A stretch of DNA of 58,524 nucleotides from Prochlorothrix hollandica PCC 9006 = CALU 1027 (GCF_000332315.1 NZ_KB235938.1:145028-203551), one strand, 5' to 3'. Counted from the first letter of the stretch, positions 25,360-34,824 are shown. Program-made: numbers and translations. The notes: generated by a model not told the origin, from the sequence alone.

Positions 25360-25485
25360 GGAGAGCAAAAAAGGAGAGCAATAAAGGAGAGCAATAAAAG
25401 CGAAGTAAAAAAAGCGAAGTAAAAAAAGCGAAGTAAAAAAAGCGAAGTAAAAAAAGCGAAGTAAAAAAAGCGAAGTAAAAACGGC
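25360..25485. repeat. 13/14-bp tandem repeats upstream of Uma2 copy 2
   Basis: Three copies of a 13-bp unit (ggagagcaataaa) are followed by six of a 14-bp unit (agcgaagtaaaaaa). They are purine-rich on the + strand. The translated shadow is Phe/Leu-rich and not a gene. Confidence 0.88.
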
Positions 25486-25589
25486 TTGGAGCTTTTTTCT
25501 GGCCCGATCTAACCAGACTGATAGAGACATACAGGAATATCTCGACTTAGCCTGATGTTGTTTGAAATAATTCCAGATCTTGAAAAGGC

Positions 25590-26882
25590 TTAACCTTCCC
25601 CTGGGTTTTCACTGAGGAGACTCCGTTGCACCGCTTGCCCGGTTTTGAGGGGGGTACCGCTGCGGACCACATAGACATCCCCCACCCCCAGCCCTTGCAA
25701 CACCTCCACCTGGCCATTGAGGGATCGCCCCAACCGTACCGATCGCCCCTCCACCAGGGTTTCCCCTTCCGCCGAGGCTTGGGGTAACACCACAAAGATT
25801 TCTGCGGTATTGCCTACATCCGTGGAACTCTCCCCCACCTCTAGGGCACTGTTCGGCACCACCACCCGTTCTTGGTTGCCCCCCGGCAACGTCACCCGCG
25901 CCAACAGTCCCGCCCCCACTGCGCCTTCGGGATTGGGCATTCGGATTTCGATGGGGATCAACTGGGCTGTGGCATCGGCGATCGGGGCAATACGGTTGAT
26001 CAAGCCGGGAAGGGTAATGCCGGGGAATGCATCCAGGGTAATGCTCACCGTTTGGCCAGGGCGGACTTGGCCCAGGTCTAGATCCGACACGTCTACCTGC
26101 ACTTGGATTTCACTGAAATCCCCTAAGGTCAATACAGCTTGGCCCGGTTGTACCAAATTCCCTGGATCTACCAGCCGTTCCATCACCAAGCCATCCTGGG
26201 GGGCCACTAACTGGCCATAGCGTAGCCGTTCTTGAGCATCCTTGACCAGGGCTTCCTGGGCCGTCACCTGGGCTGCGGCCACTTGAATGCCTCGCTGGCG
26301 GGTGCGGCTCCGTTCCTGGAGCGCTTTGAGGGTTTGCTCCAGGGTGTGGCGGTTGGTTTCCCCCTGTTCAGCGGCCTGTTGGGAAACAGCCCCATCCTTG
26401 GCCAGATTTTGCAACCGCTGGGCATCAAGGCTGGCTTGCTCCAGTTGGCCTTGGCTTTGGGTAATTTCGGCCTGGACTTCCGCCCATTCCGTTTCGGCTT
26501 CCGCCTGGGACAGTTGTTGGCTCACCAATTCAGCTTGGGCATTGGCCAGGTTGGCCCGCAGGAGGGTGTCGTTTAATTGCCCCAGGACTTGACCCGCCTT
26601 GACCCTATCCCCCACATCCACGGTTAAATCCAATAATTGCCCTTCCACTTGGGATCGCAAGCTAATGCGCTGGCGGGGTTCCGTGATGCCGGTGTAATTC
26701 AGGTCTGCTTCCAGGATCTTGGCAGCGGCGATCGCCACATCCACCGTGATCGGTCCGCTGCTTTGGCCCGGTCTCCCGCCACCGCTGGCGGCTGAATTCC
26801 CTGTCTGCTCGTCCTTGGGGTTTGTCCCGCAACCCACCATTAATCCCCACCCCAATAGCCCCAACCCGAGCCACCGGCCCAT
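25590..26882 (-). CDS. RND efflux periplasmic adaptor (MFP/HlyD), lipoprotein
   Basis: ATG 26882 gives 430 residues with a good lipoprotein signal (MGRWLGLGLLGWGLMVGC). An in-frame extension to 27053 would put that signal 57 residues inside, so I reject it. Domain order: lipoyl half (SLRSQVEGQLLDLTVDVGDRVKAGQ), a long coiled-coil hairpin (about residues 115-225), second lipoyl half (GQLVAPQDGLVMERLVDPGNLVQPGQ), beta-barrel and membrane-proximal domain. It links an RND permease to an outer-membrane channel. The only RND permease in the window is 12 kb away. Confidence 0.9.
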   Translation of the reverse strand: MGRWLGLGLLGWGLMVGCGTNPKDEQTGNSAASGGGRPGQSSGPITVDVAIAAAKILEADLNYTGITEPRQRISLRSQVEGQLLDLTVDVGDRVKAGQVLGQLNDTLLRANLANAQAELVSQQLSQAEAETEWAEVQAEITQSQGQLEQASLDAQRLQNLAKDGAVSQQAAEQGETNRHTLEQTLKALQERSRTRQRGIQVAAAQVTAQEALVKDAQERLRYGQLVAPQDGLVMERLVDPGNLVQPGQAVLTLGDFSEIQVQVDVSDLDLGQVRPGQTVSITLDAFPGITLPGLINRIAPIADATAQLIPIEIRMPNPEGAVGAGLLARVTLPGGNQERVVVPNSALEVGESSTDVGNTAEIFVVLPQASAEGETLVEGRSVRLGRSLNGQVEVLQGLGVGDVYVVRSGTPLKTGQAVQRSLLSENPGEG

Positions 26883-27027
26883 GATCCCCAGGGGACGATG
26901 GCGCTGGCTTTGGATCCGGCGATCGGAGTACAACGGGGATGGCAATGGCTGGCGATCGGCGTGCAACATGGCTAACAGTCCTTCAAGGTTTAAGGGTGAT
27001 GCTGAGGGGTCTTGGTCCCAGAGTGAG

Positions 27028-27074
27028 TTAAGCGTGAGCCAAGCGTGAGTCAAGCGTGAGCCAAGCGTGAGCCA
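27028..27074. repeat. 11-bp tandem repeat, ~4 units
   Basis: The unit aagcgtgagcc is repeated with one variant, about 150 bp upstream of the adaptor lipoprotein start. Confidence 0.8.
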
Positions 27075-27459
27075 CGGTTCAACTCTTCTATGAATCTAGC
27101 AGGCGATCGAAATTGATGGCGTTACACCCCGGCACCAGCGGCGGGCCATCCCAGAGGCAGCAGATTCGCGGGCACCTGGATGGGCGGGCAGCGTTGGCTA
27201 GGTCGGTTTCATTCTAGTCATCCCTCAAATCCTGCCTTTACAATGGTTCAGATGGACAAGGGCCACCCTAAAGCCCCAGCTTCAGCCCAAACTTCAGCCT
27301 ATGATTGGGCTATCTGCTGCTGGGTGTCGGGCTGGTGAACTGACCCGTTTGTTTTACGCCCAACCCCATCTCCCAACCGAGACAAACTTGCCGCCGTGAG
27401 CTTGCCCCTTAAGATTTGATCCGGTGCCCCATTAAACCTAGTTTTATCCCTTAACGCTT
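27075..27459. other. Intergenic, divergent promoter region presumed
   Basis: The region lies between the adaptor (reverse) and the protease (forward). I see no ORF and no convincing promoter hexamers or hairpins. Confidence 0.4.
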
Positions 27460-28521
27460 ATGCAATCCGGTTGGCGCTTCGGCACCCTTCGTAACATTCC
27501 CCTCCGCATTGATCCCTCCTGGCTCTACATTGTGGGCCTGATTACCGTCAGCGATGCTGTAGCCTTTGCTCCCCGCTATGGGTTAGCCCTGGGAACCCTG
27601 GCGGGGTTGGCCATGGCGCTGTTGCTGTTTGGGTCGGTGTTGCTCCATGAGTTGGGTCACAGTGTGGTGGCCCAATCCCAGGGCATTACGGTTAATTCCA
27701 TTACCCTCTTTTTCTTTGGGGGGGTGGCGGCGATCGAGCGGGAGTCCCGCACCCCAGGGGGGTTGTTCCAGGTGGCGATCGCCGGACCGGCGGTCAGCTT
27801 TCTGTTGTGTCTGCTGTTTGGGCTGCTGGGGTTGTTGTTGCCCCTGGATAGCTTGGGGGCGACCCTAGCGGTCAACTTAACCCGCATTAATTTGGCGTTG
27901 ACGCTGTTTAACCTGATTCCGGGGTTGCCCCTGGATGGGGGGCAGGTGCTGAAGGCGGGCATTTGGCAGGCGACGGGCAGCCGCCTCCAGGGGAACCGCT
28001 GGGCCGCCACCAGTGGCAAAATTCTGGGAGCCTTGGGGATCGGCTTGGGGCTGCTGTTGCTGTTGCAGACGGGGGATTTTGGGTCCATTTGGTTGGCCCT
28101 GATTGGGGGCTTTATCTGGCGCAGCGCCGATCGCTATGAAACCATCAATGCCATTCAGGAGGTGTTGGTGGAATTGGTGGCCGCTGATGCCATGAATCCC
28201 GCTGACTTTTGGGCACGGGCTGGCAATAATACCCGTCTGTCCCTGGGGCGGATGTTGGCTTTGCCCGATGAGGTGACGGTGCGGGAGAGTTTGCCCCTGT
28301 TGGATGTGGTGGATCAGTTGGATCGGGAGCGGCTGCGATCGCTGCCGGTGGTGTCGCTGTCGGGTTCGGTGTCGGGCACCATCGATCGGGGCAGTATTCT
28401 GGCGATCGTGGCCCAGCGCCTGATGATTGCGGTGACCCCTGCCCAGGTGGAATCTGCGCGGGAAACGGGAGCCTTCCCCCCGAATTTGCCCTTATCAGCC
28501 ATTGTCCAAACCATTAAGTAG
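27460..28521 (+). CDS. Site-2-protease-family (M50) membrane metalloprotease
   Basis: The 353-residue protein has zinc motif HELGH at 63-67 in a membrane helix and the second metal motif NLIPGLPLDGGQ (Asp159). About six helices are followed by a cytosolic C-terminal part resembling one CBS unit (VTVRESLPLLDVVDQLDRERLRSLPVV). This is the CBS-linked M50 type common in cyanobacteria. Such proteases cut membrane-anchored regulators. The substrate is unknown. The stop codon TAG forms part of a MITE target duplication. Confidence 0.9.
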   Translation: MQSGWRFGTLRNIPLRIDPSWLYIVGLITVSDAVAFAPRYGLALGTLAGLAMALLLFGSVLLHELGHSVVAQSQGITVNSITLFFFGGVAAIERESRTPGGLFQVAIAGPAVSFLLCLLFGLLGLLLPLDSLGATLAVNLTRINLALTLFNLIPGLPLDGGQVLKAGIWQATGSRLQGNRWAATSGKILGALGIGLGLLLLLQTGDFGSIWLALIGGFIWRSADRYETINAIQEVLVELVAADAMNPADFWARAGNNTRLSLGRMLALPDEVTVRESLPLLDVVDQLDRERLRSLPVVSLSGSVSGTIDRGSILAIVAQRLMIAVTPAQVESARETGAFPPNLPLSAIVQTIK

Positions 28522-28625
28522 CGGGCACCTCGAAAAATCCAAATTCTCGCCCCTGTGCCAACGCAAGACTAGGGGTTGTGGCGGGCGGCTTCGCCGCCCA
28601 ACCCCATTAATCGAGGTGCCCTAGC
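28519..28625. mobile_element. 99-bp MITE (family 3) with 4-bp target duplication, copy 1
   Basis: The element is 28523-28621, with perfect ends GGGCACCTCGA / TCGAGGTGCCC and TAGC on both sides. It has an internal hairpin GGGCGGC-TTC-GCCGCCC. The left TAGC contains the stop codon of the protease gene (28519-28521). Confidence 0.9.
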
Positions 28626-28656
28626 CTGACATCCTGGGGATAACGGCTCTGAACCT

Positions 28657-28697
28657 GTTCGATCTGCTGTTCGATCTGCTGTTCGATCTTTCGATCT
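28657..28697. repeat. 12-bp tandem repeat, 3 units
   Basis: The unit gttcgatctgct lies 206 bp upstream of the secG start. The region up to 28902 holds no gene; an AT-rich stretch around 28735-28790 may contain the secG promoter. Confidence 0.75.
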
Positions 28698-28902
28698 GTG
28701 CAAGTCGATGTAAACGTGGCGGTGGTTTAGTGCTAGGATCGATCCCTTGAAGATCAAATTAAAAGATCTAAACTTTAAAATCCTCGTTCCCAAAAACCGA
28801 CGCTCGACAATCCGGGCCTTGGGAGTCCAGCCCCCAGGGTGATTGCGAGCCATGTTCACCCCTTTTCCCGTTGTTCACTGACCGTACACCCTAGGCGACA
28901 GC

Positions 28903-29274
28903 ATGACCATCACTGATCTCGTCCGCATTATCTGGTCCGTTTCTGCCGCAGGACTGATTATTTTTGTGCTCCTCCACAGCCCCAAGGGTGATGGACTGGG
29001 GGGTATCGGGGGCCAATCCCAGCTTTTCACCAGTGCCAAGAGCGCCGAAAAAACCCTCAACCGCATTACTTGGATGTTGTTTGTGGTTTTCATCAGTCTG
29101 ACGGTGGTGCTCAGTGCTAACTGGCTGTCCTTTGCGGCGGACCCTGATGTTCCCCCGGCTCCCCCTGTGGATCTGCCAGTTTCTGCGCCTGTGGAGGTGC
29201 CCCGTGATCTGAGCGCCCCCACCCCCGATGCTACCGGAGAGACCCCGGTGGATGCAGCCCCTGCGGGTGAGTAG
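28903..29274 (+). CDS. secG: SecG, preprotein translocase subunit
   Basis: The 123-residue protein has two membrane helices (about 7-25 and 55-75). The SecG loop between them contains LHSPKGDGLGGIGGQSQLFTS and SAEKTLNRITWMLF. SecG stimulates SecYEG-mediated export. The C-terminal ~45 residues are Pro/Ala/Asp-rich and longer than in most SecG proteins. A perfect terminator-like hairpin lies 170 bp downstream. Confidence 0.93.
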   Translation: MTITDLVRIIWSVSAAGLIIFVLLHSPKGDGLGGIGGQSQLFTSAKSAEKTLNRITWMLFVVFISLTVVLSANWLSFAADPDVPPAPPVDLPVSAPVEVPRDLSAPTPDATGETPVDAAPAGE

Positions 29275-29445
29275 GACCCAATTCTGCAAGTCTGAGCTGA
29301 AAGTCTGAACCAGTGTTCTAATCCTGAGTGACTGACAAAATTTGTCAGAACCCCACACCACCGGCAGGGTCAGGTTTTCTGACCCCTACATCGACCAAAA
29401 TCCGGTAGGGGCTGGGTTTCCCCGCCCAATGCAGAATCCCCAGTC

Positions 29446-29481
29446 AAAATCCCCAGCCTTGGCGACAAAGCTGGGGATTTT
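29446..29481 (+). terminator. Probable intrinsic terminator
   Basis: A perfect 12-bp stem AAAATCCCCAGC / GCTGGGGATTTT has a 12-base loop, and a T-rich tail follows (29481 onward). It lies between convergent secG and mobA and could serve both strands. Confidence 0.7.
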
Positions 29482-29532
29482 GTTGCTATTTATTTTTGAG
29501 CAAAACGGAATCAGTTTGCAATAAATTGAGCA

Positions 29533-30180
29533 CTACGAACGGGGGCTGTGTTGTTCCTGGTCGATCGCGGTTAGGGTTTGCCAGTCTTCTGGGGTGTTGC
29601 AGTTCCAGAGCACGGTGCGATCGGTCACCGTGAGGGGGGCAACCTGGGACAAGAGGGGGGGGTGGCGGAGCCAGGGTTGGAACGATCGGCCCCCATCCCT
29701 TAAGAACTCCCCTAGGGATTCTTGGCAACGGCGGTGATAAAAGCCACAGAGGGGATCCCAGCCCTTGGGATGGGGGGGCAGCAGGGCCAGGGTATTGGGG
29801 GGCAGGTGGCTTAATTGGGGCAACCAGCCCTGGAGGGTGGCGGCATTGAGGCGGGGTAGGTCACAGGCCAACAGCAGCACCCAGGGGGTTGTTACCCTCC
29901 CCAAACCTTGGGCAAAGCCCCAGAGGGGACCGGAGGATCGGTGGTTGCTGGCCCAGGGGGCGGGGGCTTCGGGCCAAAGCTGACAACCGGCGGGGAGCCA
30001 GGGTTGGTAGCGATCGCCCCAGGGAGTCACCACCGCCACCGTGCCACAACACCCTTGGGCCAGGGTTCCCAGGTGCTGGATCAGGGGCACCCCCCCCAAG
30101 GGCAGCAGGGCTTTATCGGTGCCCATGCGTTGGCTCTGGCCCCCTGCCAAAATCAGAGCGGTGAGTTGACTTGGATCCAT
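29533..30180 (-). CDS. mobA: MobA, molybdenum cofactor guanylyltransferase
   Basis: The 215-residue nucleotidyltransferase starts with LILAGGQSQRMGTDKALLPL, the GTP-binding signature of MobA. LLACDLPRLNAATL holds the metal-binding Asp. MobA adds GMP to Mo-molybdopterin for enzymes such as nitrate reductase. It lies 19 bp behind the M16 protease gene and is probably co-transcribed with it, although the functions are unrelated. No other molybdenum gene is in the window. Confidence 0.92.
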   Translation of the reverse strand: MDPSQLTALILAGGQSQRMGTDKALLPLGGVPLIQHLGTLAQGCCGTVAVVTPWGDRYQPWLPAGCQLWPEAPAPWASNHRSSGPLWGFAQGLGRVTTPWVLLLACDLPRLNAATLQGWLPQLSHLPPNTLALLPPHPKGWDPLCGFYHRRCQESLGEFLRDGGRSFQPWLRHPPLLSQVAPLTVTDRTVLWNCNTPEDWQTLTAIDQEQHSPRS

Positions 30181-30199
30181 GGTGGGGGTGATGGCTTGG

Positions 30200-31939
30200 C
30201 TAATTGCCTGGGTCCGTCGGTGCTTCCCCCGTCACCAACCGGCCCACGGTGCGGTTCTCTGGGCGTAAAACCGTTTGGGCCACCCGTTGCAGGTCAGCGG
30301 GGGTTAACTGGGCCACCTGATCCAGTTCCTTGAACAAATTGCGCCAACTGCCGGTTTTGACCTCATATTCCGTCAAGGTTGCCGCCATGCCCCGGTTAGA
30401 GCCTAGGGATTGCAAGAGTCCTGCGCGTACTTGGTTTTTGACCCGATCGAGTTCTGAGGTTGTCACCGGTTCCCGTTGGATCTGTTCCAGTTCGCGATCG
30501 AGGGCGGTGGCCACCTCATCCAGGCTATGGCCGGGGGCCGTGAGGGCATAGAACAGCAGCAAATTGGGGTATTTATCATTGGGGTAACCACTGGTTCCCT
30601 GGGCTGCTAGGGCGATCTGTTGTTCATCCACCAGGGTGCGGTAGAGGCGAGAGGTGCGCCCACTGCTGAGGATTTGCACCAACACCTGACAGGTCACATA
30701 GTCGGGATCCCCCACGGCAGGACTGTGATAGGCCACCACATACCAGGGTTGGGTGGGGCGTTGGAGGGTGACCGATCGCGGCTCCTGTTGGGGCGGTTCA
30801 GGGGCGATCGCGCTCACCAAACTCCCTGGGGAGGAAGCTGTTGCCTGGAACCGACCAAAATAGCGTTGGGCCAGGTGGCGCACTGCCTGGGGATCCACAT
30901 CCCCCACCACCGCCAAGGTCAGCTTGTCCGGGGTATAGTGGCTGCTGAAAAACTCCTGAACATCGCGGCGACTGAGGTTAGCAATGTCCTCGGCTTCCCC
31001 AATCACCGGGCGACCGTAGGGGTGAACCTGGAAGGCGGTACCTTGCACCGCATCAAAAAGCTGGTTCACCGGGTTGTTGTCCAAGCGCATTCGCCGTTCC
31101 TCCAGGATCACCTGCTGCTCTGCATAGAACTCCCGGAATACCGGATCTAAAAAGCGCTCCGATTCCAGGGACATCCACAGTTCCAGCTTATTGGCGGGCA
31201 AACTATAGAAATAGAGGGTGGCATCGGTGGAGGTGGAGGCATTCAAGCCCACGCCCCCCATTTGTTCAATGATTTGGCCCAACTCGTTCTGGCGGACAAG
31301 GGCAGCAGCTTGGGTCTGTAGTGTCTCAAATTCGGCGTTCAGGCGATCGATTTCCCCAGCATCCGAACCCTGGCGGGCGATTTGCCGTTGCTCAAAAACC
31401 CGATCGAGGCGATCTAAAATCAGCCGCTCTTGGTCATAGTCCTCGGTGCCAATGCGGGAGGTGCCCTTAAAGGCTAGGTGTTCCAAAAAGTGGGCCACCC
31501 CCGTTTTTCCGTCGGGTTCATCCACGGCCCCCACATCGGCATAGGTCATAAAAGACACCACGGGGGCTTGGTGCCGCTCCATGACGATGAACTTCAGACC
31601 ATTATCAAGGGTAAATTCTGTGATGTTTTGGGCCACCCGATCCAGGTAGGGTTGGAGATCGGTTTGGCCGCTGCGGGGAGCGAGGGGGCTGGCCCAGGCC
31701 CGATCGAGGGAGTGTCCCCCCAGCCCCAGGATCAGAACCCCGGTACTCAATCCCAGGATGAGGGAACGCCAGGATTTTCCTGCCCATGGTGAAGGTCGGG
31801 TAGTCAAGGTTGGGGAGTCTGTTGGGGGCGATCCGGAGGGGAGCCAGTCTCTCAGCCACTGTTGCAGGGTTAGGCTGAGGCGGGCAAGACCGTTGAGGAT
31901 GAAATTTTTGAGGTTAAAACCAAGGAGTCGTTTTAGCAA
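30200..31939 (-). CDS. M16-family zinc protease, membrane-anchored or exported
   Basis: The protein has 579 residues. An N-terminal hydrophobic segment (about 58-76) suggests export or anchoring. The inverted zinc motif HFLEH is at 150-154 (GVAHFLEHLAFKGTSRIG), with a distal Glu in the ERRMRLDNNP region, and the second, inactive half follows (RPTQPWYVVAYHSPAVGDPD). This is the pitrilysin-type one-chain architecture of cyanobacterial processing proteases. The target is unknown. The long, basic pre-helix region makes the exact start uncertain. Confidence 0.88.
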   Translation of the reverse strand: MLKRLLGFNLKNFILNGLARLSLTLQQWLRDWLPSGSPPTDSPTLTTRPSPWAGKSWRSLILGLSTGVLILGLGGHSLDRAWASPLAPRSGQTDLQPYLDRVAQNITEFTLDNGLKFIVMERHQAPVVSFMTYADVGAVDEPDGKTGVAHFLEHLAFKGTSRIGTEDYDQERLILDRLDRVFEQRQIARQGSDAGEIDRLNAEFETLQTQAAALVRQNELGQIIEQMGGVGLNASTSTDATLYFYSLPANKLELWMSLESERFLDPVFREFYAEQQVILEERRMRLDNNPVNQLFDAVQGTAFQVHPYGRPVIGEAEDIANLSRRDVQEFFSSHYTPDKLTLAVVGDVDPQAVRHLAQRYFGRFQATASSPGSLVSAIAPEPPQQEPRSVTLQRPTQPWYVVAYHSPAVGDPDYVTCQVLVQILSSGRTSRLYRTLVDEQQIALAAQGTSGYPNDKYPNLLLFYALTAPGHSLDEVATALDRELEQIQREPVTTSELDRVKNQVRAGLLQSLGSNRGMAATLTEYEVKTGSWRNLFKELDQVAQLTPADLQRVAQTVLRPENRTVGRLVTGEAPTDPGN

Positions 31940-32087
31940 AACCGTTCCGCCGGGGTGACTGTTGTCCTATTATCAGTGTTGACCGGTGTTTATAGGCTGC
32001 GGTGCAGGGGCGATCGGGCACTAATCCCCCATGAAGATACCTCAATATAATGGTGGCGGGTATAATGGTGGCGGGTGGTTCTGTCCC

Positions 32088-32150
32088 CCGCCACAACCCT
32101 GATCCCTAGGTTGGCATAGGGGTCAAAATCTGGATTTTTTGAGCTGCCCA
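32088..32150. mobile_element. Family-3 MITE relic abutting a stop codon
   Basis: It matches one half of the 99-bp element in inverse orientation (CCGCCACAACCCTGATC...TTTTTTGAGCTGCCC). The left half is lost. It ends one base from the stop codon of the 99-residue gene. Confidence 0.6.
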
Positions 32151-32450
32151 TTAGTGGGAGGAGGGGGAGAGGGTTAGGGCATAGGTGTCGAAGAGAATAC
32201 CAACGATCGCCCCCACGGATCCCATGGTCAGTAACCCTTGCCAGGGTTGACCATTGCCGAAAATTTCCAAGAAACTGTGGAGGTGTCCCAGGGCGGGATG
32301 GGTGAAGGAGGCGAGGGGAGGGATAATTTGGCCGACGCAATAGAGACCGATCCAAAGACCACCGAGCAGGAAAATAGGCGCTAAAAAGCTGAAGAAGGCT
32401 GTCAGCAGCAGAGAGGTCCAAACACGAGGCTGAAATTCAAGGTTAAGCAT
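32151..32450 (-). CDS. Small two-helix membrane protein, unknown
   Basis: The 99-residue protein has two hydrophobic segments (about 10-43 and 72-92) joined by a loop with HPALGHLHSFLEIFGNG. No family is recognised. It stands alone between repeat relics, and the codon use looks like that of its neighbours. It may be a real small membrane protein; confidence is moderate. Confidence 0.6.
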   Translation of the reverse strand: MLNLEFQPRVWTSLLLTAFFSFLAPIFLLGGLWIGLYCVGQIIPPLASFTHPALGHLHSFLEIFGNGQPWQGLLTMGSVGAIVGILFDTYALTLSPSSH

Positions 32451-32814
32451 ATATGCTTCCTAGAGCAGCAGGAAATCGAAGTTCTGTTGAGGTTTCAACC
32501 CATCACGGTGGGCTGAATCATGGCACGATATTGGCACCGTATTGGTACTATTGAACCGTACCCCAGGGTGAGAGGGCATCAAATAACTCGTAAAGCTCCT
32601 GAAGGGAATTCACCCTAAAATACGTCCTTGACCTCACCATAAAAGGCATTGGGACAAAATAGATCGAGCTTTAGAATTCTTAGATCTTTATCAAGAAATT
32701 ATATTTCTTTGTAAATCTATGCATCTTCTATTTCTATTCTCATCTTGCTAAGGCGAGGAATGCTGTATCTCAGCTTACAAAAATTTTTAAAGGACACTTT
32801 AATTCCTAGGGGCT
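32451..32814. other. AT-rich intergenic region
   Basis: It is markedly AT-rich from about 32640 to 32800. It presumably holds the promoter of the small membrane protein gene. No ORF, tRNA or clear hairpin was seen. Confidence 0.4.
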
Positions 32815-32871
32815 TGGGGTGAAGCCGTCCGCCACAACCCTGATAACTGCGTTGGCCCAGGGGCAAGAAGT
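32815..32871. mobile_element. Family-3 MITE relic at a stop codon
   Basis: The sequence GAAGCCGTCCGCCACAACCC and the following ~35 bp match the inverse of the family-3 element. The relic runs up to the stop codon of the binding-protein gene (32872). Confidence 0.55.
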
Positions 32872-33945
32872 TTAATGAGATGGCAGTACAGCAGTGGGGC
32901 GGACACTGAAGATAGTGGTGAGATCATCCAAGATCTGTTGGGCGGCGATCGGTCCCTCACTGAGCCAGTAGTCATAATCCACAAAATAGACCTGATCCTG
33001 TTGCACAGCCCGTAGATTTTGCCAGAGGGGCGTTTGGCTGAATTCCTGGAACAGGGTGGATTGGGGATCACTTTGGAGAACCAGCAGGCGATCGCCATCG
33101 GCCTCCCCCAGTCGTTCCAGGGAAATGCGCTCAAAAAATGCTGCTTTCCCCTGGCCTTCCGGTCGCCCTAGTCCCACATCCCGTAACACTTGCCCCGCAA
33201 ACGATCCCCCCAAATACAAGCGCAACTGCCCCGGCATAAACCGCAACACCGACAGGGCATAGTCGCCGGGATCCCGTCCCTCTTGCTCCTGAATCTGCTG
33301 TTGCAACTGGGCAATGCGGTGGTCGTAGGTGGCCACAACCCCCGGTATCGCGTCCTCCCGACCCAGGGCTTCCCCATAGGCCGCTAAAGCCTGTTGCCAC
33401 GGCACAAAGGTTTTACCGTCAAAGACGGGATAGAGCACCGTGGGGGCAATTTGGGAGAGTTGGGCATAGAGGCTGCCATGGACGGGATATAGCCCCAGAA
33501 TCAGGTCTGGCTGGAGACTGACCAAACGCTCTAGGCTCGGTTGCTCTTCGTCCCCTAAATAGGTGATGGGGGCGATCGCCGCTGGGGGCAGATAGGCGGG
33601 GAACTGGCCGGGGTTGCCGGAGAAGCTATCGGGGGCGGCTCCCACCGGGGTCAGTCCCAGGACTAAGGCGGACTCCAGGGGTAAGTTGCCCAAGGCCACT
33701 ACCCGCTGGGGATGGCGGGCGACGACAGTATCCCCCAGGGCATGGTGAATAATGTGGGTGTCGGCATCGGGGGGAGGGTTGAGGCTGGCGGTGGGGGGGG
33801 CTGCGCTACAGCCTTGGAGCAGGATCCCCAGCACCAGAAGCAGACCGCAGCATAGGTAACCCAGGAGACTTCTGGGGGTTAGGGGGCGATCGGCGGTGGC
33901 CTTGGCAGGGGGGGCAGGAACCCAGGTCAAGTTGTCCAGGGACAT
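32872..33945 (-). CDS. Siderophore-type ABC transporter substrate-binding lipoprotein
   Basis: ATG 33945 gives 357 residues, with an N-terminal membrane segment and lipobox LLQGC. The FecB/FhuD fold is seen in RVVALGNLPLESALVLGLTPVGA, PSLERLVSLQPDLILGLYP, FFERISLERLGEADGDRLLVL and DYDYWLSEGPIAAQQILDDL. Such proteins deliver ferric siderophores or heme to an ABC importer. No permease or ATPase gene is nearby. It follows pyrE after 34 bp, so it probably depends on the pyrE promoter or on one inside pyrE. Confidence 0.88.
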   Translation of the reverse strand: MSLDNLTWVPAPPAKATADRPLTPRSLLGYLCCGLLLVLGILLQGCSAAPPTASLNPPPDADTHIIHHALGDTVVARHPQRVVALGNLPLESALVLGLTPVGAAPDSFSGNPGQFPAYLPPAAIAPITYLGDEEQPSLERLVSLQPDLILGLYPVHGSLYAQLSQIAPTVLYPVFDGKTFVPWQQALAAYGEALGREDAIPGVVATYDHRIAQLQQQIQEQEGRDPGDYALSVLRFMPGQLRLYLGGSFAGQVLRDVGLGRPEGQGKAAFFERISLERLGEADGDRLLVLQSDPQSTLFQEFSQTPLWQNLRAVQQDQVYFVDYDYWLSEGPIAAQQILDDLTTIFSVRPTAVLPSH

Positions 33946-33979
33946 GGCAACAGATCCAACGGGGTGGGGGGCAAGGGAC

Positions 33980-34594
33980 TCAGGGTGAACCGACCAGATT
34001 CCCGTCAAGGGTTTTCCAATGGCTTTGAACTTCCGCCAAGGAGAACAGGGACCAAAATTCCAGTCCTTCCCCTTGGTATAACGCTGCGCCCCCTTGGTTG
34101 CGATCGACGAGGGCCAAAATTTGAGTGACCGTATAGCCTGCATCCCGCAGACGCTGCACGGCTTTTAGGGCCGACTGTCCTGTGGTGACCACATCTTCCA
34201 GCACGGCTACTTCGCTACCGGGGGGCAAGGTCGGCCCTTCCAGATAGGCTTGGGTGCCGTGACCCTTGGCTTCCTTGCGGATCAGCAGCCCTGTCAGATC
34301 CCGGCCCTCATAGGCGGCGACGACACTGGTGGCGGACACCATGGGATCGGCCCCTAGGGTGAGACCAGACACGGCGATCGCCGAGGGCCGAATCTGGGGT
34401 AATAAGAGCCGCCCCACGGCTACGGCCCCTTGGGGATGGAGGGTCACCAATTTACCGTTGATGTAGTAGGAACTGGACTGACCAGACGACAGGGTGAAAT
34501 CCCCTTCTTTGTAAGCGACGTTGCAAAACAGGTGTAGCAGGTTTTGGCGCAGGGTAGGCAGGTCAAGATTCACCCAGGGAACTGAAGCAGACAT
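33980..34594 (-). CDS. pyrE: PyrE, orotate phosphoribosyltransferase
   Basis: The protein has 204 residues. It has the PRPP-binding motif VAVLEDVVTTGQSALKAV, the N-terminal GDFTLSSGQSSSYYINGK, and GLLIRKEAKGHGT of the flexible loop. It converts orotate and PRPP to OMP in pyrimidine synthesis. A 15-bp repeat array fills most of the leader, ending about 25 bp before the ATG. The binding-protein gene follows in the same direction. Confidence 0.95.
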   Translation of the reverse strand: MSASVPWVNLDLPTLRQNLLHLFCNVAYKEGDFTLSSGQSSSYYINGKLVTLHPQGAVAVGRLLLPQIRPSAIAVSGLTLGADPMVSATSVVAAYEGRDLTGLLIRKEAKGHGTQAYLEGPTLPPGSEVAVLEDVVTTGQSALKAVQRLRDAGYTVTQILALVDRNQGGAALYQGEGLEFWSLFSLAEVQSHWKTLDGNLVGSP

Positions 34595-34619
34595 AGGTAT
34601 AGGGGGGAAGGGTTAAAAG

Positions 34620-34790
34620 AAAATTCTACGGGAGAGAAGGGTACGGAAGACAAGGCTACGGGCGAAAGTTCTACGGGTGAAAGTTCTACGGGCGAAAATT
34701 CTACGGGCGAAAATTCTACGGGCGACAAGGCTACGGGCGACGAGGCTACGGGCGACAAGGCTACGGGCGACAAGGCTACCGGAGAAACCA
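34620..34790 (-). repeat. 15-bp tandem repeat, ~11 units, upstream of pyrE
   Basis: The unit ctacgggcgacaagg and variants fill the gap between the HEAT-repeat protein gene and pyrE. It can be read as SPVAL/SPVEF repeats, but not in the pyrE frame, and no start with a ribosome-binding site precedes it. Confidence 0.9.
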
Positions 34791-34824
34791 GAACGGGAGC
34801 CAGGGGAAGCCAGGGACAATTATC

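Noticed and set aside
25330-25530. Reverse ORF rich in Phe/Leu/Tyr
   Set aside because: It translates the purine-rich 13/14-bp array only.
26883-27053. N-terminal extension of the RND adaptor
   Set aside because: It would bury the lipoprotein signal and lipobox 57 residues inside the protein.
34570-34819. Reverse ORFs with SPVAL/SPVEF or ARRIF repeats upstream of pyrE
   Set aside because: They come from the 15-bp array, with no ribosome-binding site, and are not fused to pyrE.
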